DNA from: Dactylellina haptotyla
Lineage: Eukaryota; Ascomycota; Orbiliomycetes; Orbiliales; Orbiliaceae
Reading direction: 5' to 3'
NCBI GenBank assembly: GCA_031310005.1
Contig: CM062383.1
Span: 1 to 64,000, forward strand
DNA length: 64,000 nucleotides
Shown here: positions 12,103 to 23,685 of the stretch, piece after piece
Numbering within the stretch: the stretch's first letter is position 1
How the letters are laid out: each line of letters starts with the position of its first letter
Notes under the pieces: model-generated
Databases searched by the model: none
Told to the model about the DNA's origin: nothing
Seen by the model: only the letters and a program-made list of their open reading frames with translations
Position numbers and translations under genes: made by a program

Positions 12103-14137
12103 GATATTCCGAGGATGTTTGAGACTGCATCGTTTTAGAAATATAGCGGGTCGCTTCGAGACGACGTATTTTCAACTATACAATGCAGAACATGATCGAG
12201 CAATCGACAGTTTTGCAAAGATGGTTTCTTTTGTTAAATTGCTATCTTGTTGAATAGAAGAGTAGTTCGCTTCGCTTCTATACCATATCAGTACCCCGCA
12301 AAAGACTGTCTTTATTCTGCAGGATGATGCACATGCAGGACACTTACTAGATACTAGATATAGCATAAACATCAAATCAACCGTTTTGCCAGAAGACAAT
12401 AGCGGAAGCATATCAATGAATATCAATATCATTTAAGCGGTGACATTTTCCAACATCTAACAACGCGCGATCGTAGCTGCACTGTCCCCAAAACTTCCAA
12501 ATACGGTAATTGTTCTCTGATTATCATGACATTCATATTTCTTCCGTCCACGACCACGCTTCATTTCAGCCTATATTCTTATAATCTGAACCGCGGTTGA
12601 ATCCCGCTTTTTAGGAGTCTCTAACAATGAATTTTATATGATAAACCACGGGATATGAAGAAAAGCTTGTTCGTTCAGCTTGAGCACGGCAGCTCCACAA
12701 TGGGGAAAGCCACGAGCCGTCAAGCTCGCATATCGTAGCGGGTTACCACATGCGCTCCTAAAAAATCCACAAATAGCGTCGCGTATTCCTCTTAGTAATG
12801 GTGTGCCAAATGTGGGACCCTGGATGTTCCGTGCGGCAATAGAAAGTTATATTTCTTTCTCTTAATTTTAAGGGCTAAAGGGTGTGTAACTAAACTCCCA
12901 CACCTGTCTCGCTTGATGGATATCCTGCAAACCCCACTGCGCTGCATCAACTGGTCAAGAAGGCTAACTAACCTAAAGAGCCCCTCTTCTCTTTCGGCTA
13001 GTTTGAGACACCTTATTTCCATTTATCAGTCGAATGTTCTACAGGCTTTAGGCTAAATTCAAACGAGCTGCACTGGGGGTTTTGAGGGAGAGCGAGGGGA
13101 GCGAGGGAGTGCGGACGTATGCTGCTGGACTGTCATTCTTGAAAGAGGAGTTTATTCGTGTAACTCACTCCTCTATGCAGCCAGCGTATGCGATGCATTA
13201 CTGTTTCGTTGCGAAGAAAACCACCTTGAATATCTCGAAACAGACGATCTCGAAAAAATTTTTCATCCACAAAACAGCTGGGCTTCTACATTGAGCTAGC
13301 AAGGTTAAGACGGAGGCGAACTAGGTTCCGAAATAACAATAGTATACACTAACACTAGCACAGGATGCTGGTTAAACTGACTCGTTTCGAGGTTTGGCAT
13401 GGTAATTGCTAATAAGTATTTGGCACTCTAAACCATCTACAGCTGGTGAGCTTAGAGACGAGGAGAATAACGAGAGAGAAAACAAGTCTACTTAAACCTC
13501 TCGCAATGGAGGGCATCGTCTACGAAGTCTTTTTCTTTTTGGCTCCTCGCGCCTCAAGACCAGGGGCGCCCAGATGATATAGGTTTGGGATATACCGGTA
13601 TTGTCTGTGTTCATTCATTTGTGGCTTTGATTTGGTTACATTCGTTTCTTGTATGTTAGGTTGGATATTTCTGTTTCTCTCTTTCATCATTCGTTTTTCT
13701 CTCTTGGAAATTTAGACAAAAAATCTATTCAGGGCAAAAAAGGGCATCAAGGAGGGTCGTCAAAGTAAAAGAAATTGGTGGAGCGTGGAACCCAAATTGG
13801 AATTCTATACACAGAATAGGAATAAGGGACAGGGAAGATTAAAGAAACCTCGGAGAGGTATCCTCGTGAGTAAATTCTTTTGTTGCATTGGTAAAGAACC
13901 CTAAAGAAACTAAGCAATGCAGTCGAGGATATCAAAGGGGGTACTGGAGGGAGACAAAATTTTCCAAGCGTCTTTTTTTCTTTCTGGTGTATATAAAATG
14001 AGCGTGCGATAGCTCATGAATGGGATATATTTTGTTATTTTTGCTCTCGTCGTCGTAGCCACCATATAATCAAAAGGGAGAACGTAAGTAAGGAAATTAT
14101 AGACCGAAAAAAAAAACCCCCCGCACGCAGGAGTAAT
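12103..14137. other. Intergenic region, convergent genes
   Basis: About 2 kb between two gene 3' ends. I see no coding region. It contains a purine-rich patch around 13085-13110 and A/C homopolymer runs just before 14138. Confidence 0.5.
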
Positions 14138-15194
14138 TTATTCTGGTCTGTCGAGGAAGATCTTGTGTGGCAACCAAGAGTCACCGCAGACCTTGAAGCG
14201 ATCGGGAAGGGAGTCCAGGACCTTCAAGTCCTCGTCCTCGAGAACCAAACCGTCGACCTGGAAGTTGGCCTCAATGCGGGACTTGGTGACCGATTTGGGG
14301 ATGACGGAATATCCGTGGTGAAGACCCCAGGCAAGGAGGACTTGCTGGGTAGATCGGCCGTGCTTGGAAGCGATTCCAGCGAGAGTCTGATCCTTGGCCA
14401 ACGGAGAGTCGGTGGAACCGAGGCAGGAGTATGCAGTGCAGTGGATACCCTTTTCAGCGCAGAACTTGGTGACCTTGGGGGTTGGGTTGTTGGGGTGGAG
14501 CTCGATCTGGTTAACAGCCTGTTCAAAAGATAAAGTCAGGATCTACTCTGTATAAAAGAGCATCTACAAAGTAATTTCGGGAGTATCCATACTGGGATGG
14601 TCTTGGCTGTTCTGAACAGTCTGTTGAGCTGGGTGATATCAAAGTTGGAGACACCGATGTTCCTGGCCTGGGACTTTGGAATCTTCTCCATTTCTCGCCA
14701 GGTATCGATGAAATCCCAGTCTGGGTAGGCAGTGTGAAGGTTCTCATCAGCTGGATCGCTGGAGCAGGGCCAGTGCATAAGGTAGAGGTCGACGTAGTCA
14801 ACGCCCAGGCTTTCCAAGCTGGAGGCAATACCGTCCTTGACACGCTTGTGCCATGGGTTGTCGAGCTTGGTGGTGATCCAGATCTCGGAGCGTGGGACAC
14901 CGGATTCCTTGATACCCTCACCGACTTCCTTCTCGTTGCCGTAGGCGAGAGCACTAGAGATATGACGTAATTAGAATACAGTTTCGCCAAACGAAATGCA
15001 GAGAAAGAAGATATAGAACTTCCTCCGCAGAGATAGCGCCAGAGAACATACGTATCAATATGCCTGTAACCGGCCAGGAGAGCGTCGCGGACGGCGTGCT
15101 TGACCTCACCGGGTTTGGACTGCCATGTTCCCAAACCGACGGCTGGGATCTTGTCGCCGGTGTTGAGGTCGAAGGTTAGGCTAGCAGAAAGCAT
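14138..15194 (-). CDS. Aldo/keto reductase (glycerol dehydrogenase-like)
   Basis: Three exons on the reverse strand (15194-15052, 14953-14593, 14518-14138) give 294 residues and TAA. The protein is a NADPH-dependent aldo/keto reductase with a TIM barrel. It has the N-terminal [14 protein letters not shown], and the full catalytic tetrad is present: Asp in YRHIDTALAYGNE (about 47), Tyr in the same block (about 52), Lys in [10 protein letters not shown] (about 77) and His in YLMHWP (about 108). Further marks are [15 protein letters not shown] and the cofactor-binding [14 protein letters not shown]. It most resembles Gcy1/glycerol-dehydrogenase-type fungal enzymes, but substrate cannot be read from sequence. 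It is next to a second, catalytically altered aldo/keto-reductase-fold gene on the same strand, separated by 3.1 kb. Confidence 0.93.
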
Positions 15195-18100
15195 ATAACG
15201 TTAGCGTCGAGAACTCCAACCACAACCCGTGCAAATATATTGTGCAAATGCTGCGCAAGAATATCTATTGGCGACACAGCGGGGCTAGGAGGAACAAAAC
15301 GTACGTGGTCCACTGTCCGGACATTTTTGCTGCTGTGGTATATAATCTGCGTTCGTTTACAATCGTGTATTGTATGCGAATGGAGCTGGGCTGGGAGGGA
15401 AGGATACGAGGAAACGTAGCGGTCGAGGGGAGTTTGCAGGTTCGGAGAGCTCTGAAGAAGTTAAATCGAGCCGGGGAAAGCAGCATCTTGAGAGCTTTAT
15501 ATATCCACACACACTCCGAAGGAAACGAATGGCCACCACCTTTTGACCCTGGCCAGCTGTTGTCCGCCTACTGGCTGCAGCTGGGCTACTCCGTTTTAAG
15601 TTGCGGCGGCATAGCGGAAGACGAAGCTTGGGGTAATTCGTTTTTAATTTAGATTTGAACCGCAAAAATCTTTCTCCTATGCCAATCAGTTCCAGTTCGG
15701 CACTAAACTACGCCTCTTCTCCTCCGTCTGTTCATAAGAATTCACTTTGCAGGGCCCACGGTAAGGATGCTATAGCGACTCATCTCTATCGCGGCTTGTC
15801 TGGTCAATCATAGCCGTCAATGTGGATATATTCCGATATATTGCTTATCAAGCCTCAATCAAGTCGAATGTCTCCGACTGGCTTCCCTGGACGAAGGAAG
15901 GGCCCTTAACGGCGTTTCACACCTGCCTGCTGCTGTTGTGATACATATGCAAGCCGCCGCAGTTCCCGACGATGCTACATCTTACATGTTACATGCTACA
16001 TGAAATGAGCATTCGCCCCGGTGGGAAGAGCAAAGCATCCACGAATTCGACTGCCAATTGCACCCCCCGCCAGCCTTCTGCGAAGTTCTAGCTAGTCACT
16101 GAAGCATGAAGAAAAGTGGGGAGAATTGAAACCCACAATAAACGAATCGATTGGCAATTGGAGGTGGCAGTGATGCAACGGCGCATGTTCGTGGTTGTCC
16201 GCAATTAGCCAATTCAGCCTGAATTCCCCCACCTTTTGGCTTGCAAAACAAAAAAAAAAATACGATCTCGCGCAACCTGACATGCACATGGGAGTGACGG
16301 CTAACATCGTTTAGCGACCACAAATCCCGTGCCCACGTCGAACTACTCGAGACGAACCAGCTCCTGGTGTTGTAGCTAAGCAAACAGGACCGCTGGTCGT
16401 CCGATCAATATCTGGTGGGCGTGGCCAGCTAACTGAACAACGGCTAGTTGCTTTTCAGGAGCCGATACGATGCCGAAAGAGTTTGACAGAGCTATCAACC
16501 CCTGCAGAAAGAAAAGATCGCCTTGGAAAAAACATTCGCAGAATGAAATCCGAATTGTGAATTCCAACAGGGGCACAGCTGGTCCGAGTCCTCCGGCGGG
16601 GCCCCAATACCGACGGCGATAGTCTGTACCCAGTTGTAGTTTTCCTGGTTTAAACTAATTGCCCCAGAGCAAAATGTAATCTGCTACCTCTCACCTGGGG
16701 CTTTTCAATGTATCGTCTCTCTCTAGGGGCTTGCAAGTCAACGTGTTTGGTGGAGAATGTCCCCACGAGGTACAATTTTTCCGGATTATTTGGCGGGCTG
16801 CCGGAACGAATTTTGCCGATTACCAGGTCTCCCAAAGATCCGGGCGAGCTCGACCGAAACCACTGATAGGACAGGCTTAACGCCGCAATGAGCCAGGCGA
16901 AAACCCGCTTCGACATTGTGTTGAGGCAAAAATATTCAAGGCTTCAAATATGGGCCCGGCATCTTAAAAACATGAAGCTTCAGTCTCACAAGTGTGCACA
17001 AAAACAAAATTACAGGAAAAAAATTAAAAAATCGAACAGAATGTCTTAGGGCCTCTTCCGTTTTATCCAATCCTGTGGAAAAGGAAAAGAACCATTCTGC
17101 CTAATTTACCCAACCAGAAAGCAAAAGGCTAAGAGGAACTCGACGCTTGTGGCGGTCGATAGGCATCTTCCGAAATCATTCCGACTTTTAAACCCTTAGA
17201 GGGATCTTTTAGGGTATCTCTAAGAACGACATTCCCCGGATAGATGGATATCTCTTCCCTCGACAAGAGAAAACCTGCTACTCTTTCATATTTATTTTTC
17301 TTTTATTTCTCCAGAGTTTCATATCTGGTTCATAATATATTTCATATTTGATTCAGCTGACCTAAAAGCTAGGGATCTGGGCTTTCAATTCCAGAGTCAC
17401 TTGCCGGACAGGCAAAATTCATGAATTCAACCCCGATAGCATATACATACCGAGCTGCGTAACTTACTCGAGAGCTTGCAAGCTAGGCATACCACAAATA
17501 TACTCAAATTGGTATCTCAGGGCGGTCCGACGGGCTATATGGTACATTGTCTTGTACATCTACCGCTCCGGAGCCGCCAGAAAATACATGTCCATGTCCA
17601 ACCCCCCATAGCGAGCTAGCAGCCTTTATCTACATTTAATAGATTAGGCACGATAAAAAATGCCTAGCGAGGCAATAACACGGGTGACGTCTTCCGAATA
17701 TGAAATCTATTCGAAACAAATCGAGGCTAGGGTTCTGTGAATGAGAGTAATAAAGCCTTCCTGCTACGAGTCTTACTCTCACCGACGACGACTGGCGACG
17801 ACAGGTTAACGGTTACCGGATAGAGACATCGAGACCATGTTGGGCCTAATATATTGTAATATATCTTCGTTGATACTGTCTCCGAAGCTACTATTTATAC
17901 TTAGACTAACTAGTGTCCCCATGATGATACCTCGCTAACATCGGGCCTTCAAGCCACCGATCTGCACAATCAATCGTAAACGAAGCCCCAACAGGGGTTG
18001 GATTTCGTCGACACGCCGGATCAATGGGAAATTATCAGTATGCGTATAATAAATCCGCCGCACATGCTTGTCCCGATTTGGAGGGCAACATGGTTGTGCG

Positions 18101-18326
18101 GCAGCTACCAATTTTAGAACCTCCAACACCAACAACACGGTGCAGCTCCAGCAGAAGTTTTACATACTCATTGTTCATTTGTACCTGGTGTCATATATCG
18201 TAAATAGACCGTTACAACATTACTGGTCTACGCGCATTAATTGTCTCGCAAGCTTATGAGCTTTTACGCCTTCCTACATGAGGTCACTAATAAAAACATT
18301 TTATTTTTTAATAAAAAAAAGTCCAT
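15195..18326. other. Intergenic region upstream of the aldo/keto reductase
   Basis: About 3.1 kb without a gene I can support. The part next to 15194 should be the reductase promoter. Open frames at 15242-15652 and 16092-16916 look random and have no motifs. The region near 18290-18335 is A/T-rich and probably marks the 3' end of the next reverse-strand gene. Confidence 0.5.
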
Positions 18327-21122
18327 TTAAAAAAAGATGGCACTACGGCCACCGGAGGGCTTCTGCCTCCCAGAACTCTTATGCTTGATCCATCCGAACC
18401 AAAGTCCTGCCCCCCTCTCCCCCGCCCAAACGTCTCCAGACCAGATGCCGTCTACCGTAGAGGCGGCCGCAGGACCGGGACTCTCTGTGTCCCAGAGAGT
18501 CCTGATCGTGCGCCGGTCCTCATTGGCGCCTTCCTCCTCCCTCGCCTTCCTCTCCGCTAGGCTGTTCTTGACGGCGGGGTAAACCCCATTGGCCTTGCTG
18601 ACCGTCTTGAACCAGCTGCTTCTCCCGGATTTTAAGAGTCTGGCGAGCTCCCCCTCCATCTCCGCATCCATATCTCCGCCCTCCTCAGAAGGAGCAGGAG
18701 CAACCATGCACCCTCCCGTTTGTTCGTTGACCTTGGACGAGCCGTTCTCAGCATCGCTGTTGTTGCCGTCATTTCTCGAATCCGTACGATTGCCGTCCAT
18801 AAGAGCCTGACTATGAAGGCCACTACCGTTAACAGTGTTGGCGGCATTCAAGGTTCCGTCGCTGGCACGATTGACCTCCGTACGAGCGACGTTGGTTGGC
18901 TGCAAGCCTCTCCCGTTTGGATTTTGTCCTTCCCGTTCGCGAACTTTTCCAGTGCCGTGGCACGAAAATTGAACCGCAGTGCATAAGGCGCCGTTGTGAC
19001 CGGTATTTCTTGCACCATTCAGCTCTTTGGATTCGGCAGCTGCCCCACCCGTAACTTCCTCTGCCTCCTCCATTTCGTCGCTCCAGCGTTTCACAAACGG
19101 ATACTTCTTTCGCTTCGGAGAAATATCTTCCGTAAGGGTTCTAGCTAGCTTGTGAGAATCACTACCTCCATCTCCACCATGTTTCAGCGCGGCCCCACTT
19201 CGTTCGCTTCCCCTTCCGCCTTCGCTTGCTGGATAAATGCATCACTGTAGTGCTTAGCCCTCTCTCCGAGATCCAGCTCGCTCCATGACCTCTTCAACAG
19301 GCCGAATTGTGGCTCGCAGACAAAGCTATCTTCGTAGACAGCCGAAGTGCCAACAACTGAGGTACCGCTCGCGGAAACCCGAAGGAGTTCGTCAAGCTGA
19401 AAGGCATCTTCTGGAAATTCAGCTAGCAAGTCTACCTGAACAGTAGATGGCGATATCGTAGCTAGTGACTCCAAAGGCGACTGTAATGGCTCCTCTTGTA
19501 AATACTCAAAACACGTCATTCCCGTATCCGCGTTGTAAATTATAACCACCCCATTTGGCAAAATACCCTGATTCTGAACCTCCTGGGAGGGTTGCGCTCC
19601 ATTCGCATACGTCTGTAACTGATCAACCATGGTAAACTGTTGCTCGTATGGGGAAACATGGTTCTGCTGAACCATGGGATAGTAATGTGGATCCATCGTA
19701 TAACCCCAATAAGCCGGCGCAAGGGCATACGGCTCCACTTTTTCCGTTCTGTAAATATACCCATTACCGTTCCACCCGCACTCAGTCTGAACGACAGCGT
19801 ATCCAGTTCCCTCAGATTTGTTGTTTCCTTCATTCTCGTTATTTTCTTTATTCCCCCCTCGAACAGCGTCTTCTACACAGTCGTTGAAACCGCTTTGTTC
19901 ATCGATACCCTTCCACTGTTTGTAAATTTCATGCATGTGCGCCAACTCGCCGCCGAAAGCCCCGAGCATCGTGGCCCATTCGTCTGTTAGCCTTGACATA
20001 ATCCTGCATCTGGACAAACGCCATTACATTCTTCCGCATGATGCCCGGTTTCACGACTCATCCAAAACGACGCATCCGGTGCCCAAGAGGAGCATGTACA
20101 AGGCTTGAGAATTCTCAATTGATACGTTTCTCGCAACGCGCTTAACAACCTCGCAGTTTTCTAATCGGGTGCTATCAGGTCCGTATTGCGCATTTAGGGT
20201 ACCCATGGCTTGATAGACAACTTGCTTTTGTACACAGAATCTCCTGACTTCTTCGTCCCAGCCGTTCGAGGGGGTGAAGTCGTTCAGAACGATGCTCGGG
20301 CGAGGAACACCCATGCCTCTGCTGCCAGAGATGACGCTGTTCTCTGATTCGTTCCACATGAGGCTCAGGATTTCCGCTGGAGCATTTGCCAGCCCGAGAT
20401 ATTTGATGGTAGTGGGGACGTATTCTGCTAGACAGATGTATGCAGAGATAAAGACGTCCGCGGGAATGTCTGGAGAGTAATATAGGATGACACAGTCAAT
20501 GTATGGTTCTGCAGATGGGCAGAAGCTAGTGCGGTTCATCTGTGAGAGTGGGATGAGACGCAGATTTCTGATTGAAGTGAGAATCTGGTGGTGGATTTGG
20601 TTCGCCACAGTTTCGTATGGGCGATTTACATGAACTCTAGTTTGAACTAGTATCTGCTCCCGCTTGATCATGGTAGCGGCAACGCCAGCTTCAAGACCAT
20701 CTCCGACGGCGGGTTCGTCGTATTCAATGCGGTCATTAGATGTGTCGATAGCACTTTTTGCACATATTAGCCTGTGATCGTGACCGTATATATATGGTGG
20801 ATGAGCAGATGACATAAACATACCGAAAGCCATTGCGTATAGCCAGTTCAACGCATTGCGAAGCATCTTCAGCGTGCAACCCATACGTATCAAGGATCAA
20901 ATGCGGGAAGAGTGTCGAGTATTGTGCAACACCCAGTGCGGGCCCAGTAATGGAAAAAGCACGTTGCTGCGGTAGAGGATTAATGTCATCTGTATCGGGA
21001 GACATAAAGGGTCGTCTCGCCGTAAGATCTGTAGCACATGTATCTCTTTTTGCGAGTTTCTTCTTCTTGATAGGCCCTCGATTGTGCTGCTTTGGCATTC
21101 TATGTGAAGGCCCCATGGTCAT
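18327..21122 (-). CDS. Aldo/keto-reductase-fold protein lacking catalytic Lys and His, with long disordered tail
   Basis: I read four exons (21122-20824, 20753-20055, 20003-19199, 19148-18327), in phase, for 874 residues and TAA. Residues about 55-340 align with fungal aldo/keto reductases: ELAIRNGFRAIDTSNDR, KREQILVQTR, KYLGLANAPAEIL, VVYQAMGTL. The tetrad Asp (103) and Tyr (111) remain. The Lys position is Arg139 (LVQTR where active enzymes have QTK). The His position is Tyr191 (VILYYSP where the family has VLHSP). This suggests a pseudoenzyme. The remainder, about 530 residues, is rich in Asn, Gly, Glu and Ser and looks disordered. The last intron (50 nt, donor GTGGGG) is weak and was chosen because it joins two long open frames exactly in phase; without it the protein stops at 19184 after about 605 residues. 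The third exon could also begin at 19991. Confidence 0.68.
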
Positions 21123-21465
21123 CTTTTTCGTGGTATTCCGAGCAAATAGAGGGTATGATATATAGCGATAAGGTGATGGTGATAGAATTCGGAAAGGTTG
21201 TGAATAAGAAGTTTTTTTTATGGTGGTCGAGATTATTACGTTGCAGTGTTGACTGTTGGTGGGACTACGGTATAAAAAGATATATAAATTCTAGCAAAAT
21301 ACACCGATAGAAGCAAAATAATACAAAATAGCCCTAAAGATCTCAAACAGATGGCTTAGTCAATGATTTGATAAACCGCCCTTCCACCTTCGCCCTCCTC
21401 ATCAGCTGCATCATCTCCATCGTGCATATATACTCCAAATATCCCAACTACTATTCCAAAATATT
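21123..21465. other. Promoter-side gap between two reverse-strand genes
   Basis: About 340 bases between the start of the aldo/keto-reductase-fold gene and the stop of the MDR gene. I see no further gene. It should hold the promoter of the former and the 3' UTR of the latter. Confidence 0.5.
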
Positions 21466-22605
21466 CTACAATCCATCCGTATCTGCGATTCTAGCCACCA
21501 GCTTGGATGCCTTTACTTTCCCAGCCTTCAATCTATTCAACCCTTCTGGAAGACCGCCCAATCCACCCTTCAAAACCTCAATCGGATGGGTCTTGAATTT
21601 GCCTTGTTGCAAAACGCGAGTCAAATATCTGCTGAACACGTACGCGAATTCCTTATCCGTCTCGACATCCTCAACTGGGAAGTTGGGATACTCCTTATGC
21701 GCGGACCCGACATATGTCATCTTCAATTTATGCCCGTTCGGTAATTCGTGCTTGTACGGCAGAATACCGGTGATTTTGCCCTTGGGGTTCAACGCCTCAG
21801 CGAGGGGGTTCGCAGAAGGGTATTCGGTGAACCCATCAAAGGCGTGGAAGAGTTCCTTGCCGCCTAGCGCTTTTCTGATGTCGCCTGCGATGTCGTTGTT
21901 GTTGCGGTAGTCGATGATCACATCGGCCAGATTATCTTTTTCGATGATGTCTTTGCTGCCGCCGGCGATAGTGATGATGGGGTATAGACCGCTTAGACGG
22001 GCAAATTTAAGAGCAGTCAAGCCGACGGAGGTGCTACCACCGTAGACGACGAAAGGGATTGGGTTTCGTCCCTTTGGATTGTGCTGTTCGGTCCCGCGCG
22101 ACCAGGGAGCCGGGAGGGCGAGTTCCTGGTACATTGCGATGGCAGAGGTGAAAGCTACGAGGGGGATCGTGGCAGCATCTTCAAAAGAGGTGCTCTCTGG
22201 GATGTGGAAGGTGGTGTGGGAAGGGGCAATGGCGAATTCAGCGAAAGAGCCATGCACGGAGTGCATGACGTGGAAGGCGGCGACACGGTCACCAGGTTTG
22301 AACTCGAGGACATTTGGGCCAACGGCTTCAACGATGCCGGCAATGTCATCGCCAGAGTTGAAGGGGGCTTTTCCGTGAGGAATATATTTCCAGTCTTTTG
22401 GGTTGGTGCCGGTGACGACAACCTTGATGAGAACTTCTCCTTCTTGTGGGGTTCTATATTCAAAACTGTTAGAATTCTTATTGTCTCGAGATGCCCAGAT
22501 AGGCATAAAATCGTATATCCAAATATATACTTACGGCTTCTCAGTATCGACGAGCTGACCGCTAACGACTCCGGCGGCGTCAGTGACAAGACGAAGTTCC
22601 TTCAT
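21466..22605 (-). CDS. Zinc-independent medium-chain dehydrogenase/reductase (ToxD/enoyl-reductase-like)
   Basis: Two exons (22605-22535 and 22453-21466) give 352 residues and a TAG stop. The protein is a medium-chain dehydrogenase/reductase: an N-terminal GroES-like fold (GEVLIKVVVTGTNPKDWKY, then GDDIAGIVEAVGPNV and FKPGDRVAAF), followed by a Rossmann domain with the NADPH-binding pattern VVYGGSTSVGLTALKFA. The cysteines that bind catalytic and structural zinc in alcohol dehydrogenases are absent. It therefore belongs with ToxD-like or stand-alone trans-enoyl reductases. No polyketide synthase or other cluster gene is nearby, so a role in a pathway cannot be proposed from context. It is divergent from the TPR gene and shares about 1.1 kb of upstream DNA with it. 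TAG as its natural stop shows that TAG is not reassigned in this genome. Confidence 0.9.
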
Positions 22606-23685
22606 TGTGATTTTTTATTGAGGTATATATGTCCTAGATGTGATTTAAATGTATTTATCGTATCTTCAGTGATATCCGTGATGCTGTGCGTTGCGTTGGA
22701 TGTTTTAGGGTGAAGTTGGAGATGATGTCGACGGGCTTGGGAGCCTTTTATAGACTCCGATTCAGGTGGGATTAAGCATTTTCTTAAGATGTCTGCTATT
22801 ATACGCCCTTGATAGTACCAATTGATTAACGGCTAAGAGCAGTTAGTAATGTCCTCCCCGAATCCGTCGGCTAGCTGTTCGAATTGCCGACCTTGTGGTA
22901 CGAAGGTAGGGCTACGGGCCGCACGCTGCACAGGATCAAGTCAAACATGCCGTAATCGCCATGCCCATGCCCACGATTTGCTTACAGCAGAACGCACAAT
23001 GGGAAATGCGGGTCGGCCGAGGGCCTGATGGAAGATTTGCCCAGTGCTGATGTCACCAACTCGGCCCCGCTGCAGGTTGCCTAACCCGGAAGGTGGAGCC
23101 TCTTTCCATTCCATCTCCAGTGCGTTCGAATTCGGTGGATATACGTATATACATGTATCAATGAATTGGGGAGCAGAGCGGACGCACGACGCTGAGAATG
23201 GAATTCCGCGATCCCGAACCGCTGTCCGGGTTTAACGTAGACACTTCGGTTCCTTAATCTTACCCGATCCGTCGTGATCTCTCTTTTGCCATCGCGGGGT
23301 CATTGCATTCGACATCATCGCAGGCTCGTATTCGGATCTTGGTGTGTCCTGTTCGGGGCTGCAAGGGTCTGTGCAGCGATTTGATGATTACAAACAGCCC
23401 CGCGTACGTCGCTCGGCTGGCCCGGAAGCTTAGTTATTCGCCCCATCCAACTAAGTTAGTGACACCGCTCTGTTAATAGTCGTAGTGGAATATTAGCAGT
23501 AAAATACAGTGGTAATAATATCACGGCTGTTAGTTAATTCTGACGGCCTGCAGATTACACATCAGGCCACCCACCAGACTAGTCAGCCGCCGGCGACCGG
23601 ACAGGACAGCTATAGGCCAGCCCTACAGCCCTACTCCTCCCCAGTGCCCCTCCGCGCCCTCAATCTCGATCTCCGCTGGTCGAAT
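22606..23685. promoter_or_regulatory. Shared upstream region of MDR and TPR genes
   Basis: About 1.1 kb between two divergent start codons. No coding region is supported. It should hold both promoters; the part right before 23686 is C/T-rich, common in leaders of fungal genes. Confidence 0.45.

Noticed and set aside
14138-22605. A secondary-metabolite cluster suggested by three oxidoreductase-type genes in a row
   Set aside because: There is no polyketide synthase, peptide synthetase, terpene synthase, P450 or transporter nearby, and one of the three appears catalytically dead.
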